Below, piece after piece: positions 34,363-45,844 of a stretch of DNA of 63,390 bases (positions are counted from its first letter, which is position 1; every line of letters starts with the position of its first letter). The stretch spans positions 1-63,390 of the forward strand of contig CAMCVN010000010.1 of NCBI GenBank assembly GCA_945881845.1. Reading direction: 5' to 3'. Position numbers and translations under genes: made by a program. Under the pieces are notes generated by a model. That model was given only the letters and a program-made list of their open reading frames with translations. It ran no database searches and was not told the origin of the DNA. Origin of the DNA: Bifidobacterium breve. Its GTDB lineage: Bacteria; Actinomycetota; Thermoleophilia; Solirubrobacterales; Solirubrobacteraceae.

Positions 34363-34441
34363 GTTAGTTAAATTCTTTTCGATATCCGATTACGGCCATC
34401 CTAGCCGCCTCTCGAGTTCGGCCGCAGGACGGCTGTCAGCG

Positions 34442-34924
34442 CTAGAGGGCGGGAAACTCGCTCCGAAGCTCGCCGGCGAAAACGAAAGTGGGCGCTCCGA
34501 CCACTCCGGCGCGCATCGCAGCGGTCGCAGAGTCAGCGACAAGCTCAGCGAGCGCTGGGTCGCGGCGGTCAGCTTCAAAGCGGTCGAGATCGACCCCGAG
34601 CAGCTCGCAGCGCCGCCACAGGTGCGGATCGTCGAGCCGGCCCTGATCGGCGAAGAGCGAATCGTGGAACTCCCAGAAGAGTCCTTGGCGAGCTGCCGCC
34701 TCCGATGCGATCGCAAGCTTCACCGCCCGCGGGCTCCGTGCCGCCAAAGCAAAGTGACGGAAGCAGACCGAAGCGCCGCTTGTCCGCAGGCGCTCGGCGG
34801 CAACTGCGCAGTCGGGGCAGCTGAACTCGGCGTAGACGATCAGTGGCTCGGGGTCGCCGCCGCGAAGATGGTCGTCGGGTCCGATCGGCTCTACCGGCAG
34901 GCTGCTCAAATCGCGCATTGCCAC
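34442..34924 (-). CDS. DsbA-family thioredoxin-fold protein
   Basis: This 160-residue protein has the CPDC redox motif near residue 36 in YAEFSCPDC, followed by the DsbA-like helical insertion and the cis-Pro segment VVGAPTFVFAGEL near 145. No signal peptide is visible, so it is probably cytoplasmic, in the FrnE/2-hydroxychromene isomerase-like or DSBA oxidoreductase group. It may reduce or isomerise disulfides. Start GTG 34924 or ATG 34918; a TACTGT -10-like box lies just upstream. It is divergent from the SRPBCC gene and near a peroxiredoxin gene, which suggests a small redox neighbourhood. Confidence 0.8.
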   Translation of the reverse strand: MAMRDLSSLPVEPIGPDDHLRGGDPEPLIVYAEFSCPDCAVAAERLRTSGASVCFRHFALAARSPRAVKLAIASEAAARQGLFWEFHDSLFADQGRLDDPHLWRRCELLGVDLDRFEADRRDPALAELVADSATAAMRAGVVGAPTFVFAGELRSEFPAL

Positions 34925-34968
34925 TCGAACAGTAGATCCATAAGCCTCACAACGTCGTATCCCAATCT

Positions 34969-35460
34969 ATGAGCGTTCACACACTCACCCGCCACCAGGA
35001 ACTCGATGGCAGCCCTGACGATGTCTTCCCGTTCTTCGCCGACGCGACCAATCTCGAAGCGATCACGCCGCCGCTGCTCGCCTTTCAGGTCACGACGCCG
35101 CGCCCGATCGCTATGCACGCCGGAACGCTAATCGAGTACCGGCTCAAGGTTCACCGCGTGCCAATTCGGTGGCGCACGCTGATCGAAGAGTGGCGACCAT
35201 CCGAGATGTTTGTCGACACGCAGATCAAAGGCCCTTACAAACTCTGGCACCACACGCACACGTTTGAGCCTCTGCCCGGCGACCGCACACTGATGGTCGA
35301 CGTCGTGCGCTATTCGATCGGGTACGGCCCGTTCGGAGATCTGGTCGACAGCCTCTTGGTTAGCCGCGACGTGGCCTCGATCTTCGACTACCGCGCTGAG
35401 GTGATCGCTCCGCTGCTCGCGAGCGATATCGAACGGCGGCGATCAGACGGCAGAGGGTGA
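34969..35460 (+). CDS. SRPBCC (START-like) family protein
   Basis: This 163-residue single-domain protein matches the polyketide cyclase/dehydrase-like SRPBCC group: an N-terminal strand (HTLTRHQELDG), DVFPFFADATNLEAITPP, IEYRLKVHRVPIRWRTLIEEW, and a C-terminal helix. The pattern NLEAITPPLL...YKLWHHTHTFE is typical of the group often annotated next to sugar epimerases (CDP-paratose 2-epimerase-like). Such proteins bind hydrophobic ligands, and the ligand is unknown. Its last 18 bp overlap the convergent peroxiredoxin gene. Confidence 0.8.
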   Translation: MSVHTLTRHQELDGSPDDVFPFFADATNLEAITPPLLAFQVTTPRPIAMHAGTLIEYRLKVHRVPIRWRTLIEEWRPSEMFVDTQIKGPYKLWHHTHTFEPLPGDRTLMVDVVRYSIGYGPFGDLVDSLLVSRDVASIFDYRAEVIAPLLASDIERRRSDGRG

Positions 35461-35925
35461 CGACTGGTCTGCAGCGAGTGCGTCAATGATCAGATTGACG
35501 CCAGGCAGATCGCCAGGACTGTCAGCGAGATGGCTCCAGCTGACGCAGCCGTCGGGGCCGACGATCACGATCGCCCGGTTCGTCATCCCGGCCGGATCGA
35601 AGTAGGCGCCGAAGATCTTCGCTGCAGCACCCTTCGGCTCGAAGTCGGAGAGCTGTTCGATTGGGACGCCGAGCTGTTCGCGGAATGCGATCTGAGACAA
35701 GCTTGGATCGGTCGATACCGCGTACATCACTGCACCGTCGATCGTGATCTCCGGCAGCGCTTCGGTGTAGACCTGAAGCTGACTCGTGCAGACGAGGCTG
35801 AACGCGAATGGGTAGAAGACGAGAACGGTGGTCTTCCCTGCGAGATCGGCGTCGGTGAACTTCGAACCGTCCTCGCGGGCCAAGCTGAATGGAGGCACCT
35901 TCGTGCCGGGCGCGATGATGCTCAC
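35443..35925 (-). CDS. Peroxiredoxin (AhpC/TSA family, AhpE-like)
   Basis: This 160-residue thiol peroxidase reduces peroxides with a peroxidatic Cys in [11 protein letters not shown] (near residue 46). The usual Thr-x-x-Cys is represented by Ser-x-x-Cys, a small variant. Other motifs are [23 protein letters not shown] and [14 protein letters not shown]. It looks like a one-Cys or AhpE-type enzyme, since the second Cys in DGCVSW is not in the classic resolving place. GTG at 35925 overlaps the rpsO stop by 4 nt, so it is translationally coupled to the S15 ribosomal protein gene. Confidence 0.88.
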   Translation of the reverse strand: MSIIAPGTKVPPFSLAREDGSKFTDADLAGKTTVLVFYPFAFSLVCTSQLQVYTEALPEITIDGAVMYAVSTDPSLSQIAFREQLGVPIEQLSDFEPKGAAAKIFGAYFDPAGMTNRAIVIVGPDGCVSWSHLADSPGDLPGVNLIIDALAADQSSPSAV

Positions 35926-36194
35926 TTACGTAGGCCGAGTGCTGCTACGAGCTCACGGTACGCCTCGAGGTTGCTGCTCTGCAGGTAGTTCAGAAGGCGA
36001 CGACGGCGACCGACCAGCATCAGCAGGCCACGGCGTGAAGCGTGATCCTTCTTGGCGCCGCGCAGGTGCTCGGTCAGATCTTCAATCCGTTGGCTGAGCA
36101 GCGCGATCTGTACGCGCGTGTCGCCGGTGTTTGCTTCGCTGCCGCCGTAGGTGGCTGCGAGCTCACGGGTCTTCTCTGGAGTAAGCGTGCTCAT
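35922..36194 (-). CDS. rpsO: 30S ribosomal protein S15
   Basis: S15 (90 residues) binds the 16S rRNA central domain early in 30S assembly. The family motifs [40 protein letters not shown] and LNYL are all present. The stop overlaps the start of the peroxiredoxin gene. Upstream ribF lies 29 bp away on the same strand. Confidence 0.98.
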   Translation of the reverse strand: MSTLTPEKTRELAATYGGSEANTGDTRVQIALLSQRIEDLTEHLRGAKKDHASRRGLLMLVGRRRRLLNYLQSSNLEAYRELVAALGLRK

Positions 36195-36223
36195 CGAACG
36201 ACGCAGGCTAGCAGGACAGCGCT

Positions 36224-37108
36224 TCAGCCCGCGACCAGAGCACGGGTTGCATCGACGTCTGCGGCCATCTGAAGCTTCAGCGCTTCGACGCTTTCAAAGC
36301 TCTCCTCGCCTCGCAAACGCTCAATGAACTCGACCCTCAGCTGCTGGCCGTAGAGATCGCCGTCAAAGTCCAGTAGATAGGCCTCTATCAGCTCCCCTAG
36401 CTCGCTTTCGAACATCGGCCGCATACCGACATTGATCGCCGCAAGGCAAGTCTGGCCGCGATCGAGCTGGACTCGGCCCGCGTAAACGCCGTGGCCGGGC
36501 GTGCAGTAGCCGGCGGTCGGAATCAAGTTGGCGGTCGGAAAGCCGAGCTCGCGGCCACGCTTCTCGCCGTGCTGAACCACCGCGCTGAAGAGATATGGCG
36601 TGCCGAGCAGACGATTGGCCTGCGCTATCTCGCCGCCCCGAAGCAAGGTACGGACCCGGCTCGAGCTGACTGGCGCGCCGTCGAACTCAAACAGCGGCAT
36701 CACATCAGTCTCGAAGCGATCGTCGGCGAGCAGTAACTCGGGGCGCCCCTGGGCCTTCTGGCCGAAGCCGAAGTTTGCCCCGACGCGAATACGCCTTGCC
36801 CCGAGCCGATCAACAAGGACTTCGTCAATGAACTGCTCTGCCGTGTGCTTGGCGAATTCCTGATCGAAGCTGACGACGACCATCTCCTCCACGCCAAGCG
36901 ACGCGACCAGCTCAGCCTTGCGCTCAGGCGAGGTCAGCAGCATTGGAGCACGCTCCGGGGCCGTGACCGACATCGGGTGAGGATCGAACGTAAGCACCGT
37001 GTCCGCGCCGGCGATCACCTCGCGGTGGCCGAGGTGTACGCCGTCGAATGTGCCGACGGCGACGACACGCTCGCGCGGTTCAAGATCCCGAAATGGCGTG
37101 ACCTTCAT
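36224..37108 (-). CDS. ribF: Bifunctional riboflavin kinase / FAD synthetase
   Basis: RibF phosphorylates riboflavin to FMN and adenylates FMN to FAD. The 294-residue protein has the nucleotidyltransferase domain ([16 protein letters not shown] at 15-30, FDPHPM near 49, [13 protein letters not shown] near 117, [10 protein letters not shown] near 150). The C-terminal flavokinase domain follows ([37 protein letters not shown]). The stop of truB overlaps its start by 4 nt. The rpsO-ribF-truB order is widely conserved. Confidence 0.96.
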   Translation of the reverse strand: MKVTPFRDLEPRERVVAVGTFDGVHLGHREVIAGADTVLTFDPHPMSVTAPERAPMLLTSPERKAELVASLGVEEMVVVSFDQEFAKHTAEQFIDEVLVDRLGARRIRVGANFGFGQKAQGRPELLLADDRFETDVMPLFEFDGAPVSSSRVRTLLRGGEIAQANRLLGTPYLFSAVVQHGEKRGRELGFPTANLIPTAGYCTPGHGVYAGRVQLDRGQTCLAAINVGMRPMFESELGELIEAYLLDFDGDLYGQQLRVEFIERLRGEESFESVEALKLQMAADVDATRALVAG

Positions 37109-37956
37109 GCCCGGAAGCCTACGACCGGCTTGATCATCCCGTCGTCACGCCGCTCACCAAGGGCAACGACGCCGTCCTGCGCAGTCAGCAGCAGCTCGTC
37201 CGGCGTTGGGTCCTCGGGGGCGCTCAGCGCGGCCGCAACCGTAGTCCCATCCCACTCAACCGCAACTCCGTGAGCGGCCTTCTTGGCCCGGGCAGCATCG
37301 AGCTCTACGGAGTCGAAGAAGCCGAATGCCTTGTCGAGGCCGATGACGTGGTTCGGGTCGGCGTCATCAACGCTAAACGGGCCGATTCGCGTCCGGCGAA
37401 GCTGTTCGGTGTAGGCGTCGCCGAGATCGGAGATCAGTGACCGCACGTAGGTTCCGGACGAGCAGCGGATTCGGTATTCGGCGCGGTCGCCCTCGCGGCT
37501 GAGCTGGCTGAACTCGAACAGTTCCACTTCGCGCGATGGAAGCTCAAACTGCTCGCCGGCTCGCGCTCGTTCGTAGGCTCGCTTGCCGTCGACCTTCAGC
37601 GCGCTGTAGATCGGCGGCTGCTGGCTGATCTTGCCGAGAGCAGGATCGAACTCCAGCGGCGGCAACTTGCCGGTCAGCGTGATCTCTCCTTCGGGATCGC
37701 CGGTCGTTGAGGTTGCCCCTAGCCTGGCGACGGCGACGTACTCCTTCGACATCCCCATGAAGAACCGTTGCACGCGCCGCGCGCGGCCGAGCAAGACGAT
37801 CAGCAGCCCGGTCGCGAACGGGTCGAGCGTGCCGGCGTGGCCTGCCTTTTCCGCTCCGAGAGCACGTCGCAGATCGTTGGTTACCTTGTGCGAACTGAGG
37901 CCCGGCGGTTTGTCGACGAGGACTATTCCGTCCACGATCGTTCTAGGACTGTTCAC
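37105..37956 (-). CDS. truB: tRNA pseudouridine-55 synthase
   Basis: TruB makes pseudouridine 55 in the T-loop of tRNAs. The 283-residue protein has VDKPPGLSSHKV, the catalytic Asp in GHAGTLDPFATGLL (near 45), the Tyr of KEYVAVARLG, QQPPIYSALKVDGKRAYE, and the SSGTYVRSLISDLG motif. GTG at 37956 overlaps the end of nrnA by 14 nt; GTG at 37935 is an alternative that still keeps the conserved core. Confidence 0.96.
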   Translation of the reverse strand: MNSPRTIVDGIVLVDKPPGLSSHKVTNDLRRALGAEKAGHAGTLDPFATGLLIVLLGRARRVQRFFMGMSKEYVAVARLGATSTTGDPEGEITLTGKLPPLEFDPALGKISQQPPIYSALKVDGKRAYERARAGEQFELPSREVELFEFSQLSREGDRAEYRIRCSSGTYVRSLISDLGDAYTEQLRRTRIGPFSVDDADPNHVIGLDKAFGFFDSVELDAARAKKAAHGVAVEWDGTTVAAALSAPEDPTPDELLLTAQDGVVALGERRDDGMIKPVVGFRA

Positions 37957-38932
37957 TGATCTGCGTGCAAAGCAACGCGATCAGATCATCCCGGCCGAGC
38001 TCGCTCCTAAATCCTGCTGCCGCCGGGTGGCCGCCGCCGCCGCCGGCGTGCGCGATCTTCGACACGTCGATCCCGCCGTCGCTGGAGCGCATCGAAATTC
38101 TGTAGCTCTCTCCTTGTTGATCGCTCGTTTCACGAATCACGGCCGCCACGCGAGTGCCGTCGACGGCGCGCAAGAAATCAACGATCCCTTCCGTGTAGGT
38201 GGAAGGCGCAGCGCACTGCTCAAAGTCAGCGTTGCTCAAGACCGTCAATGTCAAGCGTCCGTCGAGGTAGCGCTCGGCGCCGCTGAGCGCGCGGGCGAAG
38301 AGGTGCAGCTTCGCCTCCGGCAGGTTTTCGTAGACGCGGCGGAAGATCAGGTTGCCATCGATTCCAACCGCGAGCAGTTCGGCCGCCATTGCGTGCGACC
38401 TTGCGGTCGTGTTCGGGTACATGAAGCGGCCTGTGTCAGTGATCAGGCCGAGATAGAGCGCCTCGGCGATCTCCATCGTGAGAGGCACTTCAAGGCCGTG
38501 GGCGAGATCCCAGACAATTTCAACGGTTGACGACGCGTCTTCGACGACGTAATCAAGGCTGCCAAAACGGGTGTTGTCGTGATGGTGGTCGATGTTGAGG
38601 AGCTGCTCAGGCGCGGCGCCCTCATCGACAAGTGGGCTGCGCTCGGTATTACCGCAGTCAAGAAATACGATGACCCTCTCGTCGGCATCGTCGGGGATTT
38701 CGTTGACGACCGCGCTGATGTCGAGCCAGTCGTACTCATAGGAGAGCGGGAGATCACCGGCAGGAATGCACGCGACAGCATCCTTGCCGAGCGAGCGCAA
38801 GATCAGCAACATCGAGAGCAGTGAGCCGAGAGCATCACCGTCCGGGTGCTCGTGCGTTACGAGCAAGAAGCTGTGCCCCTTCTGGAGGGCGTCAAGCATC
38901 TGCTCGCGGCTCTGAGTGGCAGTCGAATTCAT
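37943..38932 (-). CDS. nrnA: DHH/DHHA1 phosphoesterase, NrnA-type nanoRNase / pAp phosphatase
   Basis: The 329-residue protein has the DHH domain (THEHPDGDALGS near 27-38, FLDCGN, NIDHHHDN near 115, EIVWDL) and the C-terminal DHHA1 domain with the GGGGGHPAAAGF RNA-binding motif. NrnA degrades 2-5-mer nanoRNAs from the RNA-decay pathway and dephosphorylates pAp. Genetic linkage rbfA-nrnA-truB-ribF is typical. It is coupled to rbfA by a 4-nt overlap. Confidence 0.94.
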   Translation of the reverse strand: MNSTATQSREQMLDALQKGHSFLLVTHEHPDGDALGSLLSMLLILRSLGKDAVACIPAGDLPLSYEYDWLDISAVVNEIPDDADERVIVFLDCGNTERSPLVDEGAAPEQLLNIDHHHDNTRFGSLDYVVEDASSTVEIVWDLAHGLEVPLTMEIAEALYLGLITDTGRFMYPNTTARSHAMAAELLAVGIDGNLIFRRVYENLPEAKLHLFARALSGAERYLDGRLTLTVLSNADFEQCAAPSTYTEGIVDFLRAVDGTRVAAVIRETSDQQGESYRISMRSSDGGIDVSKIAHAGGGGGHPAAAGFRSELGRDDLIALLCTQISEQS

Positions 38933-39291
38933 TCAGTCTCCCCGTCCCCGCGTAAATCTACCGATTCGAGGATCTCTTCGAGACGCGCCGCCGTCGCAGG
39001 CGTCGTGTCGATTACGAACTGAACGGTCGGCGTCCGCTTCATGCGAAGTTGGCTGGCCAGCGCGCTTTGTACTAAGCCGTGCGCAGCGTTGAGCGCCTCA
39101 AGGCAGTCGTCCGGCCCTGAAGGCGAGTCGAAAATGCTGACGTAAATGCGGGCGCTACTTAGATCGGGAGTCGTCTGCACGTCGGTGACGGTGACGAAAC
39201 CTACGCGCGGATCCTTGATCTGCTTCGTGATCGTGTCGGCGGCGACCTCGCGGATCGCTTCGTCGACGCGTCTCATCCGTGAGGAGGCCAT
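38929..39291 (-). CDS. rbfA: Ribosome-binding factor A
   Basis: RbfA binds the 30S subunit and assists the final maturation of the 16S rRNA 5' end. From the ATG at 39291 the 120-residue protein starts MASSRMRRVDEAIREV, the normal RbfA N terminus. It continues with DPRVGFVTVTDVQTTPDLS, the KH-like core, and LRMKRTPTVQFVID. An upstream ATG would add a non-conserved segment that overlaps infB. Confidence 0.95.
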   Translation of the reverse strand: MASSRMRRVDEAIREVAADTITKQIKDPRVGFVTVTDVQTTPDLSSARIYVSIFDSPSGPDDCLEALNAAHGLVQSALASQLRMKRTPTVQFVIDTTPATAARLEEILESVDLRGDGETE

Positions 39292-39325
39292 CGGCAGGGC
39301 AGCTGAACAACCCGAGGCGCGTGCC

Positions 39326-41918
<2,593 letters not shown>

Positions 41919-41929
<11 letters not shown>

Positions 41930-43619
41930 TTGTCTCCTCTTCCAGCTCTTCCGTTGCCGCTTCGTCTTCAGCCACTTCGGCCTCGGCCAGTTCCTCATCG
42001 GCCTCTTCTTCGGCGGCCTCGTCCTCAGCTTCGATCTTCTCTTCCTCGGCCTCTTCAGCGGACTCGTCGGCTTCAGCCGCGTCGTCCTCTGCATCGGCAA
42101 CGGCGTCGCCAGCTAGCTCGACGTCGGCTGCCTCAGCGCCCTCTTCGCCGTCAGCGGCGGCTTCTGCTTCAGCGGCCGCGGCGGCCTCAGCGGCGGCGGC
42201 CGCATCAGATTCAGCTTGCGCGGCAGCAGCGGCCGCGGCAATCGCCTGTGCTTCGGCGACAACAGCCTCGATCTCACCGACGCGATCGGCCAACTCAGCC
42301 GCTGGGACTTCAGGATCGGCGAAGCGCGCTACCTCTTCCTCGCTCAGTTCGGCTGCAAAGGCAACCGAGTTGCCACTGAAACGGCCGAGTGCGATGTGAG
42401 CCGGAAGGCCGCAGGAGGTCGTGCCTGGTAGAGCCGCGTTCGGGCAACGGCGCCCGTTCGTGAGCACTGCGACGCAGCGGCCTCCGACCTCTTCGTCGGC
42501 CGACATCGAACCATCAGGAGCCTCGGTCGCAAATTCGGACTCGGAGCGAATGTCGATCCGCCAACCGGTCAGGCGGGCCGCAAGACGGGCGTTCTGGCCT
42601 TCGCGCCCGATCGCCAGCGCGAGCTGGTCGTCGGGAACGATCACCGTTGCCTGACGGGCCTCGTCGTCAACGACGACCTCGCGCACGCGGGCTGGCGAGA
42701 GCGCCTTAGCGACGAACCGTGCAGGTTCTTCGTTGTAAGGAATGATGTCGATCTTCTCGCCGCGCAACTCCGAGACGACCATCCGCACGCGTGAACCGCG
42801 TGGGCCGACGCAGGCGCCGACTGGGTCAACGCCATCGGCGTAGGAGACAACCGCGATCTTCGAGCGGTATCCAGGCTCACGGGCGACGTTCGCGATCTCG
42901 ACGAGACCATCGGCCATCTCGGGTACTTCGAGCTCAAAGAGCGCCTTGATTAGTTCAGGATCGCGGCGACTGAGGATGATCGACGGACCCTTCGTGTCGG
43001 CCGAAACCTCTTTGATTACGGCTTTAACGCGCTGGCCGTGGTCGTAGCGCTCGCCGTCGACCTGCTCGGAGCGCGGCAGCAGCGCTTCGATCCGGCCGCC
43101 AACGCCTAGCTGCACCAGCGTGTAGCGCGAGTCGGACTGCTGGACGATGCCGTTGACGAGCTCGCCAACACGATCCTGGTATTCGTCAAACATCATGTCG
43201 CGCTCGGCCTCACGGACGCGCTGCAGGATCACCTGCTTGGCGGTCTGTGCGGCGATTCGCCCGAAGTCGTCTGGGGTTACGTCGGCTTCTTCGATCTCGG
43301 AGCGGTAGATCGCGAACTTCTCAGGATCGATCACTGGTTCAGCGGGCTCAACGTATTCGCCGGTCTCGGGATCGAGATAGGTCTCTTCGTCGATCGCTTC
43401 GACGATCAGCTGCGCCTCTAGCCGCTCAGGGATCTTCAGCTCGATTACGCGGTAGTCTCCGGTCGCTGGGTCGAGCTCAACGCGCGCATACTTGACCGAG
43501 GTCGACTGCTTCATGTAGGCCGAAAGCAGCGCGTCTTCAAGCGCCGTGATCAGCCGTTCAGGGCTGATCCCCTTCTCGTTAGCGAGCGCTGTCATTGCTT
43601 CGATGATCTCTGTCGACAT
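41919..43619 (-). CDS. nusA: Transcription factor NusA with extra Cys/His cluster and acidic tail
   Basis: NusA binds RNA polymerase and modulates pausing, termination and antitermination. The 566-residue protein has the N-terminal RNAP-binding domain (1-125), S1 domain (about 150-215) and two KH domains to about 355 ([27 protein letters not shown]). After the KH domains comes an unusual segment with Cys382, Cys392, Cys403 and His408 ([14 protein letters not shown], then SCGLPAH), which looks like a small zinc site. A tail of about 115 residues rich in Ala and Glu follows. Typical actinobacterial NusA ends near residue 350. It is transcribed after rimP (4-nt gap) and overlaps infB. Confidence 0.95.
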
Positions 43620-43623
43620 CTTG

Positions 43624-44046
43624 TTACTCCTCGATCAGGTTGGATCGTTTAATCGCCGTATATGGAATCGCGACCAGCGCATCGCCGGCCGAAATCGTTA
43701 CCTCTTGATCTGATGCGCCGACCAGTTCGCCGGTGAAGTTGCTTTGTCCCTCTAGTGGTTCAGCCGTCCGTACCTTCGCGCGGCGCCCAAGGAAGCGCTG
43801 GTAGTGCTCGGGCCGAGTCAGCGGCCGTTCACGGCCCGGCGAGGAGACCTCAATGCCGACCTTCTCGCGCACCAGTTCGAGATCGTTCGTTACCGCTGCG
43901 CAGAGATCGAGCGTGACGCCGTCGGGATGATCGATCACGACGCGAACGGTTCCGCTCCCCGCACCTTCCACGGCCAGCAGCTCAAGCGCCGGCTGAGTTT
44001 CAGCCAGCTTGGCCTCGATTTCGGCGTGTATTTGAGTCGTATTCAT
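43624..44046 (-). CDS. rimP: Ribosome maturation factor RimP
   Basis: RimP helps assemble the 30S head. This 140-residue protein has the two-domain RimP pattern: an N-terminal domain with LELLAVEGAGSGTVRVVIDHPDGVTLD and the highly conserved VREKVGIEVSSPGRERPLT, then the SH3-like C-terminal domain (FLGRRAKVRT...FTGELVGA). It heads the rimP-nusA-infB-rbfA operon. An intrinsic terminator ends just 14 nt before its ATG, which suggests attenuation control of the whole operon. Confidence 0.95.
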   Translation of the reverse strand: MNTTQIHAEIEAKLAETQPALELLAVEGAGSGTVRVVIDHPDGVTLDLCAAVTNDLELVREKVGIEVSSPGRERPLTRPEHYQRFLGRRAKVRTAEPLEGQSNFTGELVGASDQEVTISAGDALVAIPYTAIKRSNLIEE

Positions 44047-44060
44047 CGGTATCAGGGGAT

Positions 44061-44085
44061 AAAAAAAGTGGGCTAGCGCCCACTT
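44061..44085 (-). terminator. Intrinsic terminator in the rimP-nusA leader, likely attenuator
   Basis: On the minus strand AAGTGGGC, loop GCTA, GCCCACTT is followed by a run of T: a strong stem with a U-tract. It lies 14 nt upstream of the rimP ATG and about 100 nt after the TPR gene. It could simply end the coaBC-TPR transcript, but its closeness to rimP means any promoter for rimP-nusA would have to lie upstream of or inside it. In Bacillus subtilis nusA is known to control its own operon by NusA-stimulated termination in the rimP leader, so an attenuator is a good explanation. Confidence 0.85.
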
Positions 44086-44185
44086 CCGTTGCTGCTGTGA
44101 CCGGCGCTACCGGACTTCGAAAGCTCGTCTTGAACGATAGCACCGCGGCCGCTTTGGCGCTGGTCTAGCGCGCCCAGCGCTCAGC

Positions 44186-44569
44186 TCAGGAGGCTAGGCG
44201 ACGTGCAGCGTCACGGTAGGCGCGGTAATCGCTGCGTTCAGGCCTCAGGCAGGCGGCGAGCGCCAGAGGGCGGCGGGCGTCGTCATGGGCGCCGAGCAGT
44301 TGCAGGCAACGGCCGAGGCAGAAAAGCGCGTAGTCGTTGGTCGGCGCGCCGTCGACGACGGCCTGAAACTCGGCCGCTGCTTCGCGGTAACGGTGGGCGC
44401 CAAAGAGTGCCCGCCCGAGCGCCTCGCGGACCGATGCAGTCTCTGGCTCGACTTCGCGCGCGCGCATCAGCGCGATCACGGCTGCGTGGCTATCACCACT
44501 GTCGAGCAGCGCCAAGCCATTGCGGTAGGAGTCGTACGCCGACGGATCGGTCATCCCAGAGTCCGTCAT
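44186..44569 (-). CDS. TPR-repeat protein
   Basis: This small soluble protein of 127 residues has three TPR-like helical pairs (YDSYRNGLALLDSGDSHAA, VREALGRALFGAHRYREAA, YALFCLGRCLQLLGAHDDA). TPRs mediate protein-protein contacts, and the partner is unknown. Its ATG overlaps the coaBC stop by 1 nt (TGATG), so it is translationally coupled to coaBC. The transcript probably ends at the terminator at 44061-44085. Confidence 0.82.
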   Translation of the reverse strand: MTDSGMTDPSAYDSYRNGLALLDSGDSHAAVIALMRAREVEPETASVREALGRALFGAHRYREAAAEFQAVVDGAPTNDYALFCLGRCLQLLGAHDDARRPLALAACLRPERSDYRAYRDAARRLAS

Positions 44570-45822
44570 CAGCCTGGGACCCGAGCCTGAGCTCGATCGA
44601 GCTCGTCGACAGCGTCAAGAATCTCATTTGCGACAGCAAGCTTGTCGGCCTTCGGCACGTGCCTGTCGCCACCAGCGGTGACGATTGTGACCTCGTTGGA
44701 GCTGCTCTCAAAGCCGATGTCGGCGCCAGAAACGTCGTTGATGACGAGCGCGTCGAGGCCCTTGCTGGCCAGCTTTCTGCGTCCTACTTCGACCGCGTCG
44801 GGCCCATGCTCAGCGGCGAAGCCGACCAGCGTCTGGCCATCGCTACGGAGCCCTGAAAGCGCTGCCAGCACATCGGTCGTCGGCGACAGAGTCAACTCCA
44901 ATTCGCTGCGGCCGTCCTTCTTCAGCTTCCCGGATGCGGGCTCGCTGGCAGTGAAGTCGGCGACGGCGGCTGCCATTAGTAAGAGGTCGCAGCTGGGGAA
45001 CTGTTCGCGCGCCGCCTCTTCGAGCTGCGCAGCGCTCCCAACATCGATGTAGGAAATCTGTGCGTGCCGGGGCAGATCCACGTTTGCCGCGATCACCGTG
45101 ACATCGGCCCCACGAGCCGCGGCTGCTTCCGCGAGAGCGAAACCCATCCGCCCCGATGAACGGTTGCCGACGAACCGCACTGCGTCGATTGGCTCGCGCG
45201 TACCGCCAGCCGTCACCAACACGCGGCGACCATCCCAGGGCCGCGCACCGGCGGGGACGATCTGCTCGGCGGCGCTGAGAATGGTGGCCGGCTGGGCGAG
45301 CCGCCCGCTCCCCCATTCGTTGCGGCTGGCGAGCGAGCCAACCTCGGGGTCAACGATCGTCACCGAACGTTCGCGCAGCAGCTCAATGTTTGCCTGCGTC
45401 GCAGCGTGCTGCCACATCTGATGGTTCATCGCTGGGGCGACGATCAAAGGGCAGGAGGCGGCGAGCGCCGCGCTAGTCAGGAGATTGTCGGCGGCGCCGG
45501 ACGCAAGTTTGGAGATTGTGTTCGCGCTGGCGGGCGCGATCACGAAACAGTCGGCGTTGCGAACCAATTCCAAGTGGCTGATTGGATCGTGCTCCGGCGT
45601 GGGCTGGTCCGGGAAGGCGCCGCGGGCTGGGTCGCGTTCCCATTCGCTGGTCAAGACCGGCGCACCTGTAATCGCGGCGAATGATGCCGCCCCCACAAAA
45701 CGCTGCGAGTTCTCGGTCTGGATCACGCGAACCGAGTGACCCGCGGCGGTTGCGAGGCGAATTAGGTCGAGCGCCTTGTAGGCGGCGATCCCACCGGTGA
45801 CGCCGAGAAGAATTCGGGCCAT
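44569..45822 (-). CDS. coaBC: Bifunctional phosphopantothenoylcysteine decarboxylase / phosphopantothenate-cysteine ligase
   Basis: CoaBC performs two coenzyme A steps: joining cysteine to phosphopantothenate and decarboxylating the product. The N-terminal CoaC flavoprotein domain has LLGVTGGIAAYKALDLIR, the active-site region VAPAMNHQMW, and ASRNEWGSGRLAQP. The CoaB domain has VTAGGTREPIDAVRFVGNRSSG, AAAVADF and VGFAAEHG, with the NDVSGADIGFES end motif. The 417-residue length is normal. It lies in the conserved mihF-gmk-rpoZ-coaBC cluster. Confidence 0.97.
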   Translation of the reverse strand: MARILLGVTGGIAAYKALDLIRLATAAGHSVRVIQTENSQRFVGAASFAAITGAPVLTSEWERDPARGAFPDQPTPEHDPISHLELVRNADCFVIAPASANTISKLASGAADNLLTSAALAASCPLIVAPAMNHQMWQHAATQANIELLRERSVTIVDPEVGSLASRNEWGSGRLAQPATILSAAEQIVPAGARPWDGRRVLVTAGGTREPIDAVRFVGNRSSGRMGFALAEAAAARGADVTVIAANVDLPRHAQISYIDVGSAAQLEEAAREQFPSCDLLLMAAAVADFTASEPASGKLKKDGRSELELTLSPTTDVLAALSGLRSDGQTLVGFAAEHGPDAVEVGRRKLASKGLDALVINDVSGADIGFESSSNEVTIVTAGGDRHVPKADKLAVANEILDAVDELDRAQARVPG

Positions 45823-45844
45823 CTTTCCCCCTGAATCTGCTTGG

